Of a stretch of DNA of 64,000 nucleotides, positions 1 through 12,300 are shown piece by piece. Below the pieces are notes generated by a model. That model had not been told where the DNA came from. It saw only the letters and a program-made list of their open reading frames with translations, and searched no databases. The stretch is from Antedon bifida (taxonomy: Eukaryota > Echinodermata > Crinoidea > Comatulida > Antedonidae), in the NCBI GenBank assembly GCA_963402885.1, contig OY727096.1, positions 33,399,820 to 33,463,819 of the forward strand, in the 5' to 3' direction. Position 1 is the stretch's first letter; the number at the start of each line of letters is the position of its first letter. The position numbers and the translations under genes were made by a program.

Positions 1-360
1 AAATAGTAACAATAATTTTAATAACAGTTGCGGTATTACAGTACAGTACATTATGTTGCAATTTCCAATGGTTGTACAGTACAGGCTATTTAATAAGTTG
101 TATTACACTATACAAGGAAGTATGTACACAAAAATATTAGAATGCAATATTAGTTTTATTCACTGCCTTCTATTAAAGCAGAATTTGGATACAGTATTAG
201 ATATGTACTGTAGTTTTCCCTATTAATTGTAAATTATAACGGTATTTAGGTTGTTCATCGCCCACATGTTTTTATATGAATGTCACCACTGTGACATATA
301 TTTGACCTTGATAGACTGTTTAGGTTATTAGTAATTTCCTACACTTGTTTTCCTACACAG
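1..360. other. Intron at left edge (BFAR-like gene)
   Basis: No coding signal is seen. The stretch ends in a pyrimidine-rich tract and CACAG acceptor directly before the first recognisable exon of the BFAR-like gene, so it is read as intron. Short TACAGTAC runs occur near its start, a motif that is common across the left third of the window. Confidence 0.6.
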
Positions 361-3300
361 GTCAACCATTGAGAAAGCATGTACTGACCGTTATCGGGAA
401 CGTTCGTTACTTCTCAAAGAAAATTCTGACATTTTAGAAGAATTTGAAGAATTTGGTCGTCGCCAAAAAGATGGAAAGATTAATGTTGATAAGCAGTCAA
501 AATATGGGTTTTGGTGGGGTACTTTACTGACGCTTGTTTTGATATATGTAAGTAAAATTCTTAAGTTGATCACACAATATGATTGATCTTTTGAGAAACA
601 CAAAATGCCCCATTAAATACTAAGCATTGTTTACAAATGAACACATTGATTATATTATGAAGAAGATCCTAGTAAATATACCTACACAACACAAAAATCA
701 ATAAACTTAGAACAGTAACTATACAGAACAGAGTGTGTAATAGTATAGAAAAATAAGACATTTTATTGGTCCACTTAAAATGGAAATTCATTTTGCTTGG
801 CATAATTAAGACAATAAAACTACAAGAAAAATACATGAAATTGCACAAACGCTGTAGACCAATGTTAAAAATGCAAATTTGAACAATGCCATAGGCCAAT
901 GTAAAATACTGTAAAAACGATTAGAAAATTCAAAACAAAAATTACAATATTGTTATCGTCGAACCTTTGGATATGAATGCTATTTACAAGAAAGGACTTC
1001 CTAATTCTACAAGAGTGACTTTGGTGGTCGTAGTCTAATGAAGAAAATGTATTCTTCAAAAGTTGGACAAAAATATACAATGAATTGATCCAATAAAAAG
1101 GTAAAGCACCTAGTTTCCACTTGAATACATATTTGTGGTTTTTATTCATCATAAATAAGCTATTAAAGTAAATAAATTAAATTGTTCAAATATAAAACCC
1201 CATTGAACTAAACAGAAAGTTTACTGTACACAGTTGGATAAAACCACTTTCTGTTTACAGTGTGTTTATATCTAATCTGCTATGTATTCTATATCCTTGT
1301 CCGCAACAACTTATACAGTACATCACAACCAAAATGTTAAACAAGAAGATAGATTAATTCTTTACTTATAAACGAAGAACAAATTAAATTGCTAATAGAG
1401 AGTTGAGTCACCGTAGTTTTGTTTAATTTGACGTGCACAGTGGATGACATACTTACAACTTGTCTGGTGGTTTCCGTTTTACCTCACGTGGGTTTGTGTT
1501 GCAATAAGGAAATGCATAATCAGTTGTTCTTTAGTAAAGGTCAAACTTTGTGACTTCGTTCATGTTACCTCAGTGTTCTACTCCCAATATAGAAATCAAC
1601 AAATTGACAGAATATACTGTAGTCTTTGATTGCTCTTTCTTGTTTTTAATGTTTTGGCCTAACCTACAGTACCATTAGTAGATAAGTAATTTATTTACAC
1701 TATGTATAATTTTCTTGCACTATTTTTAATACGGGTTGGAGCCAATTTAGTCTGGCAAAACCTGCTTTGGGAGAACACTGTACCTTACACTGTAGAAACT
1801 GTTAATAATTAAGCATTTTAAGTATAAATTTTTTAAACTACTTGCATTATTACTATTCCCCAAAAAATATCCGTTTATTATTGTGGTTTACTGCTGTCAG
1901 GACATGGTAATCCATGTTTCCCTGTATTCTTAATTAACTGAAGGAAGTTGAATAATGTTGTTTGGCACAAAAGACATCAGCTTACAAACAAATTTACTAA
2001 TACTGTATGTATTCTTTGTTCAGAAAGAAATAGCTTAATCACTATAATACTATTATGTAATCTGAGAGGATACAGCAAAATGGCCAAGGATGATTACTGA
2101 CTAACTTTAAATATTGTTGTCAATTGAAATGCTTAATTATAAATTGTCATACTGTACTCTTCCTTCCAGAACCCAAATTAAATAACTCTTTCATACTGGT
2201 TATCTTTAATTTGAAAATCAAAATAATAATTAGTACTTTACAATTACAAAAAAATTGAACTAACAATTTGAAAATTGCCACTAGTATTCAGTTCTATTAT
2301 TATTAACATATTTTTAAACAGTTTGCCTGGAAATCACCAACAAAATAAAGTACAGTAATTGAACATGGTGAGATGGACAGAAATTATTAGAAGCAAAAAC
2401 CTTAGTTAGTTATTTTAGTTTAGCAGATTACTAAAAAGAATATTAAATTTCAAGTACTACAGTACTGAGTGTAAGCTTCTAAAACTTCATATAATTTCTT
2501 TATTTGGAACTCTTTAGAACAGTGGCATTCACAAAAACTGTAAAAAAAATAAGAATAATAATAGTATGTCGTTCATAGTGAAGAGCAGCCAAAATTCTTT
2601 AGCTGTACATATAAGCAGCACTAAGTATGTATTGAATTCCTACGTCACTAACTTTCTTTTTAGTTTTTATTGAAATAACTCAGGTGTATTTAGCAATGAA
2701 CAATTAGTTGGTAAATGGCAATAGAGTGTGACTAAGTCTGAAGGAATTCTACCTATTTTATACTGTATACATTGTTAATTACACAAGTAGTGTTATTCAT
2801 TAATAGTCTGTTATATTTAAGTAATACTTAAATAAATTAAGTACTGTATAATACTACTTGCAAGTTAGTAGTTAAAAAGCAAATAATAAGCAAACTGAAA
2901 TTGACAAAAAAAAGAGATATAATTCAAACGCAAGGTGTTTTTGGAGGTTTGCGTAAGGTGTTTTTGGAGGTTTGCGTAAGGTGTTTTTGGAGGTTTGCGT
3001 AAGGTGTTTTTGGAGGTTTGCGTAAGGTGTTTTTGGAGGTTTGCGTAAGGTGTTTTTGGAGGTTTGCGTAAGGTGTTTTTGGAGGTTTGCGTAAGGTGTT
3101 TTTGGAGGTTTGCGTAAGGTGTTTTTGGAGGTTTGCGTAAGGTGTTTTTGGAGGTTTGCGTAAGGTGTTTTTGGAGGTTTGCGTAAGGTGTTTTTGGAGG
3201 TTTGCGTAAGGTGTTTTTGGAGGTTTGCGTAAGGTGTTTTTGGAGGTTTGCGTAAGGTGTTTTTGGAGGTTTGCGTAAGGTGTTTTTGGAGGTTTGCGTA

Positions 3301-6300
3301 AGGTGTTTTTGGAGGTTTGCGTAAGGTGTTTTTGGAGGTTTGCGTAAGGTGTTTTTGGAGGTTTGCGTAAGGTGTTTTTGGAGGTTTGCGTAAGGTGTTT
3401 TTGGAGGTTTGCGTAAGGTGTTTTTGGAGGTTTGCGCTAGGTTTCTGGAGTTTGGAAATACCCATTGAAATGAAACAGAAATAAATTTAATTTTAAAGAT
3501 TTTTATAAATGGTTCATTCCAGATTTGAAGATGAATTTGAAATGAAATGCAAAATTCTTTTTTCAAAGCATTAACTAAGTAATTAGTACACTACTTGTAT
3601 AAATCAGTTGTCCAATCCACTTCCTTCATTATACAATTTGTCATGTTGTGAATTTATGTATGAAGCCGCGCCTGATCACGAACAAGACCGTAATTAATTG
3701 TAGTTTTTGAAACCATTTTTAAGCTTGTTTCTTTTTTGCGGGACCCATTTCTGCTGGAAAGAAAAAAACGTTCTTTCTATCTTGAAAAGAACGGTATTCA
3801 AAACCATATTCTCTGATCAATAGAAATATAGAATTTAATTGAAGATAAATCATGTATGATACCACCAAACTTTTGAGTTAAAATCAAGATTGTGAGGCAT
3901 TTGATGAATAGGCAAACTGCCTTAAAATACTGTGACATGTTTTCAATTTAATAGAACTATTTAATTGTATAGTACTCTGGTTGAATGTTTTTCCTTTCTA
4001 TGGTAAATATTCGTTTGGTCTTTATCACCATTTTCTGAAGATGTTACAGTAGGTGACTTTTTTATGACCAAAGATACCACGATATGAGGAAGTAATTGTG
4101 AATAGTTTAAATGAGATTTGTTACTGCTGCTTTTATAGGTAAAGATTTTAAGGATGATTTGTTTTCTTTATACTAAAATGAACTATACTATTCATTCCAG
4201 CTCACCAAAAACCCCATATTTTCTATCTCTAGATTGTGTATATTTTATGGAATTGGCGAAGCTCTGATCACGATTTGCTGATCCACAAACCAGTTGGCAA
4301 GTGGAATGTAGTTGATGTGTCCACATGGGTGAGCGGCTTAGGTGTCTGGGCTCATAGCCAGTATTCACAGGTTTTCACGGACAATGCTATTAGTGAGTAT
4401 ACAGTAGTTGTTAAAAATGGCTGTTGAAGCTCACTGAACAAATATGATATTACTGTACACAATGCAGCTTCCTATTGTAAATACTGTTATAGGCCTACTG
4501 TAGTGTACTAATCAATAGTTTGGAAGGGCAACACTTTAACAAACATTAGTTGTAGTTTTAGTAACAGGGCATAGTACCCTAGGCAACAGACTGTTATTAC
4601 CCTAGTCTGTGTCAATAGTCTCTGTTTCAATATAGTTTCTTTAGTTCTATTATTATCTGTGCATGCATTACTGATCATGTATGCTTTTCTAGGCCTTGTA
4701 TTATAGTAGAGAAATCCGAGATCTTTGTTAAAAAAAATGTTTTTCACGGATAATTATTAGCATTTGAATGGTAGGCCCTACTGTATCTCTTCATTGCTGA
4801 ATTATTGTATCCTGCAAATTAATTATTTAAAAAAAAATGTTATGGTAACAATTGTTGGTGATAATGCCAATTGGGTAAGGATTCAATATTCCACAATACA
4901 TCATCAGGACATTTTAAAATTTTAGCAATTTTTATACTATATGTTTTTTTTCTTGCCTTGATGTTGCAAAACCCACTTTGATTGGCCTAGCCATTCTACT
5001 GTATGTGTCCAGTCACAAACAATGGACACCCTTAGGGCACTGTAGGCCAAAATACCTGGGTTTCATATGAATTTAATAAAGTAAAGAGTTTGAGAGAAAA
5101 GTAACAAAAACCAGTGCCATACCGGCTATGAGCGGTCACTGGCTAAACTCAGGGGCCCCGGAGCATGCATGGGCCCCTGAGCAGAGCCCAGGGAAAACAA
5201 CAGGCTTTAGAATATGTTGAACAAGAGGCTGAAAACATCCAAGGCCTCTATTGTTGCAGGGCCACTTAGGGTTCCTAAACCAGTGGCCTCAGTGTTACAC
5301 CACAGCAACAACAAAAAGTATACAGTAAACCTTCTACATGCTTTGTACTAATACTTAATAATGATCGTCGTATACTAATACAGCTGTGCTGTACCAGAAG
5401 ATAAATCTTGTGACTCAATGTGACATCATTGCCATCATATTTTATAAATGATACATGTGATGATAGTGTGCAGGTTGAAAATTTACATTAAAATCAAAGT
5501 TTACTGTTTATTATATAGACACTTAGAATACTAAATGAAATATTGCACTAGAGGTCATTATCCAGCAGCATGTTTGGTAAGGTTTTTATTCATACTGTAG
5601 ACCTGCTGGACCATCAGCAAGTTTGCTAGATTTAACTAATGTCCATATACATCCTGCCCTACAGAAGAGAGTGGCGGTTATGTGAGGCAGTTGCGTAACG
5701 CACAGGCCTGAGGCCCCTTGGTTTAGAAACCAAAAGTGGCCCTCCAATGCTGGAGGCCTCAAATGATTCAAAGATAAAACAGAATATGGTAAACGTTTTA
5801 TTGTATTTAGTCTCTTTGGATCATCAAAAAAGAAAATTCTATAAAATTAAAATACTACAATATGCTTTGGCTGTACAGTACATGTTATAAAACAATTCTG
5901 TAAATGGATATGATGTTGTAGTACTGTAGTAGTTTTGTATACATAAAATTATTGAAAATCTCTACTCCAAATACAATAATTGAAATTAAAATAATGATGG
6001 CATTAATATTAATTTCCTGTTGATTAATGTCACGTGCATATCTGACTTAAAACAAATTGATATTGCTGCTGTTTGTTTACCAAGTCTGAAATTCAGTACT
6101 GTAACTATTGGATAATTCAGTACTGTAACTATAGGATAATTCAGTACTGTAACTATAGGATAATTTAGTACTGTAACTATAGGATAATTCAGTACTGTAA
6201 CTATAGGATAATTCAGTACTGTAACTATAGGATAAACGTCACAGAAGCCATGACACCTGTCAAATAAGCATTGCTACAAAGCCTTGAATATCGTTAAAAT

Positions 6301-9300
6301 CTTTACAATACATACCAAAGATAAACATACCAGCCGTGTGAAATCATTGATAATCAATATTTATCTTATCGACCCATCATTCACAATTTCAAAACGTTTC
6401 CTAATCAGTGGACTTTATAGGTCTGTGCTATGATATTAATACATGGCTTTTTCATTGCAATGAGAATCTAATAGAACTGATATAATGATCATGTTTTATT
6501 GTAACAATTACATTAAATTATAAATTATAAGGCCTACAAACAATCCTTCTCGCGTCACACATTTTTCAACAAAGAAGTCAGTATTTCCGATTGTGTTATT
6601 AGATACGCTGAACGTGTAATCCAATTGACATCTAAATAATTTATATATTTTGTTTATACATGAATAATAATATTAATAATTTTAGTTAAAAACAGATAAT
6701 AAAAAAACTTAAATTATTGATTATTTATTGGAATAAAAATGAATACAACACTATCCTGAATAAAGGTTTTAGAGAAGTATCTATTATGCATTAAAATAAC
6801 GTAGGTCATACAAAATATAAGTGATATAACAGCCTTCAATTGAAAAATTAATTACTTTCACGATTTCTAAGTTTATGTAATTTTTTAATTAAAAGATTTG
6901 TGCCACACTGTCTTTACTGAATTAATAACTTATAGTTAGCAGATGATACAGTAGGCCTGCTAAGCATGGCAAGTTGGATAGATGCCTTGCAGTAGAATGC
7001 CTGAATGAAACACACTTAGGGTCATAGGCTTAGTGGCAATAAGATGATATAAAGTTTGCGGTACACCACGTATTTTAGTTATGAAAAGAACTGTTGAGTT
7101 TCACGATCATCCTCAGAAGTGAGTGACATTCTCACTTCTGAGGAAGATCAAAGCATATTGATCGAAACGTCAAGAAACTTAACAGTTCTTTTCAGAACCA
7201 ATATAAGTGGTGTACTGCAAACTTTATATCAACATTTTGATTTTGCCATGCAAACCTTCAAACAATATAATAAGATGATAATTTCAGCAGCAGCAAAGAG
7301 AGCATTACATGTACCATACAGTACATGACTGAGCCCCACAAGACCACCGGTGCTCAATAGACTTAGTCAATCCTTGTTGGCAGTCAGACACCGTATTGCT
7401 TTGATGTGTACACACATTATGGAAGAGTAAAATTCTTTGTTTTATTTTCAGATGGTGAAGTACTCTTGAGCATGTCAGACAGTGTTCTTCAAGCTCCACC
7501 ATTCAACATTGATAACAGCTTTCATCGGCAAGCTATTTTGCGATCTTTAAACACATTACGTGAAATTGGTACTAAAAGTCCTACCGACTTCTGGGAGTAT
7601 AAGGTAACAGTTAAAATGCGAATGCATAATATAATTATAAGTAATTAATTAACTTAAAAAATAGGAAGCCCACATGGAAACATCTGTCAATTATTTTAGT
7701 GTACTAAGGCCATTATGAGTCTGTAGTTTTAATAATAATGTATAACCAAATGATAGATTATTGTTAATATTAATAATATCATTTTTAGGCTCTCAATCCA
7801 GGCTTATCATTGTTACTTGTGTACGCCATGAAGGACTATCCACGCGTAACATTAGCATATCTTTACTGGTTTAAGTACGATGAGGTGTTCTTGCCATTTT
7901 TGCTTGCTACCTGCCCCAGTCCACATTCTGTGCATCATTTTGCCCCAAATACAGTAAGTATATTTATTCAGCAATTGCTTTAAAGCCAATTTACACAGAC
8001 GAGCGGTAACGGTACGCGGAAAACCGCGTAGCTTGTCCCATTTAGAATCTGTGTCTATCCTGAGCGAAAACCTCCCGCACGCGTTGTTTGTAAATGATCA
8101 TAAGGTATAACATAGATTCTATATTTTATTACCATTACCGCTCGTCTGTGTAAATTGTCTCCTTTAATTATCATCTTAGTCAATATTACCGGTAAGCAAT
8201 AATCTGCAAAATTTGCAAACATGTTTGATAGAAATGACCCCAGATACTTAGGGACACAGAACCAGCAGCTTTACTATTTAACACAGATTTTACTTACAGA
8301 TATACTACCAGTAACTTATATACTATTACAGTAGAGTAGTATTAAATAATATTGACTGTGTAAAAAATAATGGTCTACAGTACGTATGCTAAATATTAAA
8401 TAACAGTTGATAAAAAAATATGATTTAGAGGAATGGGTATACAAAGTGTGTTAAAAGAATGACTGCTCTATTCATTCAACAAGGCAGAGAATGGTGGCAT
8501 TAAATATGTTTATTTTGGCTTGGTCTATGATTGCAGCTTACAATGCTACAATGAACAATTTAACGTGAAGAGGTTATATTATAACCTCTTCAGTTACTTT
8601 TTTACACAGTTATATTATAACCTCTTCACGTTAAATTGTTCATAAAAATGGTGTACAATTCCTGTACATGAAATAACAAATCATTTTTAGATATTTTTAA
8701 CTTTAACCTTTTTCAAATTAAAAGGTAAATGTATTGTTATTGTGTATTTCATTTGAACAAAATCAAACATCAACATTGTACATTGTACAAGAAATAAAAC
8801 AACAAAAAAGTATCATTGGTCGAGGACAAATAGAGACTCCTCATAGACACAATCCATAGACACAATGTTATATTTATATTTTTACATATTTATTGTTTTT
8901 TTTACACAGTTTCCTTTTATCTCCTCAATAGCTACAGAGTGGATCCTATGCACAATTTATGAAATTCAACTTGGCTGCCATCATAATGCCATACTATCTA
9001 ACGGCAAGGTTTGCTTGGGAGTGGATACACATCAATACGTGCACGGCGCTATGCGTCATTGTCAACAGTCTTCTCATCATGTTGATTGAGTTCAAACGAC
9101 TTAGGCGATTCATTGCTAGTAGAGGCCAAGGGTAAGGTTTAGTGCTTATAATGATGCCAAAAAAAGTGGTATTTTTACATTTTAGACAAACAAAGCGCTT
9201 AGAAACTACAATTTATTATAATAATAATAATATTAATAATAATAATATTATCGGCTCTTGTTGAAGATACAGCTACAGTAACTCAAGATTTGGGGCTGTC

Positions 9301-12300
9301 ACCAATTTAGTCCAGATCCCTATGTATTTTCGTGTGCAGATTATGGGGAAAGTGTAAACATTGTGTTTTATGAATATTTGAATCATGCTGGTTATAAAAA
9401 CCCATGTTGTCAAATTTCTAAAATTTATCTTTGACCTCTGACCTCAATTTGAATGTTTTGACCCATTGAAAACAAAATGGTCATATCTTTGCAACGCTTA
9501 GATTAAATGAAATAATTTTAGTGTCAAATTATTTGGGAGATGCATATTAATATTCGTTCTAATGGAAAAGTTTGTCCAAAAATGGCTGGAAGTATGATTT
9601 TTGGCATTTTTGACCTTTGACCTACATATCATATAACTCCGTAACTAACAGTTGGACAAACTTTAAATAGGGCTCAAATTAATTTGAAGGTATATGTTTC
9701 TATTCAGTCTAATAAGAACTTTTTCAAGAAAATGACCCAAAATATTTTTATTGACCTTTGACCTGTACTGGTACTACACATTCCTAAAATCTCAAAAACT
9801 ATTGGCCGTAAAAGGTTTTTTTTTGTGAAATTGTTCGAAAAATGTACATTTATATGTTGTATATAACATTTTATAGAAATGTAAAAGAATTCTATTTATG
9901 ATCACTAACTTTGTAATTTATTAACATCACTAGCATTTGTTATAATATTAAAATGTGTTATATTTACTGATTTTAAGCACTTCACATGAATTTATCAGAA
10001 TTAAGTGTATTTAATATAAAGTTTTATTTTTTTGATATAAAGAAAATTTAATTTATCTATCAAATAAGACCATTTTCAAATTATTATGGCTAAAACTTAA
10101 TTAAATACAGGCAAAAAAGTGTAATTTTACTTGTATGAACAGCGCCCTCAATCTTCATATTTTCCTTCAAAATGCCACATTTTTATGTGGTTTCATAAAC
10201 TTAGCTGGTTGTAACTTTTTAAAAGATTTGTTGTCAGTGACGTGTAACTTACATACCCCTTCTACCATATACTAAGTAAGTTTCTGAGATAAAATGAAAA
10301 AAATATTTTTATAGCTTGATATTTTTCTTGAGGTTATTACATGGTGCACGCTAAAAAAGATTTTGATTTTGTGCTAAAAATCCATCTTTTTGGTCCAGTA
10401 CAAACAATCTTGTACAGACATTCTTACACAAACAGCATATTTTATTGGAAAGATAATCATAATATCTATCCAATAAAATATGAATTTTGTGTATTAAGAT
10501 CTGCTAGATAGCTTTTATTAAACCAAAAAGATGGACTTTTAGCTCAAAATTAAAATATTTTTTGGTGTGTATCATAATAACCTCAACAAAAATATCAAGC
10601 TATTGGAATATTTTTCTCAATTTTTTTCTGAGAAACTGACCTAGTATGTTGTAACGGTAGTCGTGTCGAGGGCCAAGACAATAACGATGGCACAAAATTA
10701 TTCAATGTACAAAATATAATATTTATTCAATCAAAAGTAATATTATAAAACAAGGTGAAAATGTAATGATTCTGACTGATGTTATAGTCTCAAGAATCAA
10801 TACCCGAACTAACTAACTTAACTACAAAACATATATTTATATTAAGGGGACAGGAAGGATGACTAATTAAATGGTACCACATCCTGATTGACTTCATATG
10901 AATCTCTTGAGCAACGAAATAGCTAAATTGCCTCAACACACTCCACTGGGACATGAATACCACTGATTTCGCACCGTGATTTTCTACAAAACACTTGATT
11001 TTCATGTTCCCACCTAAATATCTCGGCTATTATAAATCGGATTCTTTTGGTTAGTAGCTCAAAATAAACTGTAGACAATACTGAACATTATGATATATGT
11101 TTGAAATTGTAAAGTTAAAAAAAGTACGTGTCATTTTACGTTTTAAAACTCACCATCCATTGCCCGCTGACAGTGTGAGGTCAATTTTTTACCTATTTTC
11201 TAAAGTACCACAGTGTTTTATTTGCAATTTAAGATCACTTGTATGTCATCAATCATTTCTTTCTTAAAAGAAAGCTGAATATTCATAGATTCCTTACATA
11301 CTTTTCTTATGAGCATTGGCTTAAAATAGACCGTGTCAAAATAGCAAATTCTATTTTGAAACTAGACATGTAACTCGTCACTTTGACGAGTTTGGTTTTC
11401 CGCCGCGCAAGTGGTGCAACATGAACGTGTAACGACGTACCTTTTAACATTAAGGGATAGGTTGAGGACAAAAGGAAGTGTTCACGTTGGCATTATGACC
11501 TGAACTGAAGAATATGATATGTTGTTATTGCTAAATTCTATTATTTCGATTCATATATAGTATACACAGTATAATCTGTATCCATATCACACAGTGTAGA
11601 ATAGGTGAAATTACGGGACCCGCTATTTATTGCAAATTTTAACATGTTGACGGTTTTAAAATGAAATGCAAAGGTAGCAATTTCGGAAGGAAATTATTTC
11701 AGCAACAACATATTAACGTCTAGAAGAAATTTGAATACGTGAAATATTGATGCGCACTCTTTTAAATGTAATGAATTATGACGCAAAAGATGAAAATACG
11801 ACTTTTTTCATTTAACTGGCCATATGATGACGTCACAACATCCGATTGGCAACATTTTCACATGATTTCGTATCTACAATCCAATAGCTTCCATAAAACG
11901 TTTTAATCGTGATTATCAAATTTTATTCTTACGAGCTATAACAGATTAAAATTTACTGTAAAGATGAAATTAATGCCACACGTAATTTAAATTTTTAGGA
12001 ATGATGACGTCAAAAAAATTAAAATATTTCTAATTCATGCGAAAGACAGTTGATTGACATAGACAATATCAAAATTTGGGTGAAAATGGAAAACGGATAA
12101 GTGGAGATGCGCTCTATTCAATGTGATGAGCTATGACGAAAGATACAAAAATCCTAAATTTTATATTAGCGTGGCCATACGATGACGTCACAATGTCCGG
12201 TTAGCCATATTAATACATGATCCGATATCTACAACTCATTAACTTCCAGAAAATGTCATCCACAAAAAGTTGACCGTCTAGTTTAGAAATTACGATTGTT

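Larger units (their letters stand above)
4393..7451. other. BFAR intron with repeat fragments
   Basis: Holds a GC-richer patch at about 5,100-5,300 with an inverted CAGGGGCCCC/GGGCCCCTGAG pair, a second GC-richer patch at about 5,640-5,770 that looks like a degraded interspersed repeat, the 24-bp array at 6,091-6,234 and the Penelope-like fragment at 7,083-7,290. No gene seen. Confidence 0.5.

Noticed and set aside
865..1152. 95-codon minus-strand frame
   Set aside because: AT-driven composition, no domain, and it lies in a BFAR intron on the opposite strand.
2865..3566. Two long minus-strand frames of 233 and 197 codons with a 23-residue repeat
   Set aside because: They are produced by the 23-bp minisatellite being open in several frames; flanks have no coding signal or splice context.
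5586..5771. 61-codon minus-strand frame in a GC-richer patch
   Set aside because: The patch resembles a degraded repeat; no domain and no splice context.
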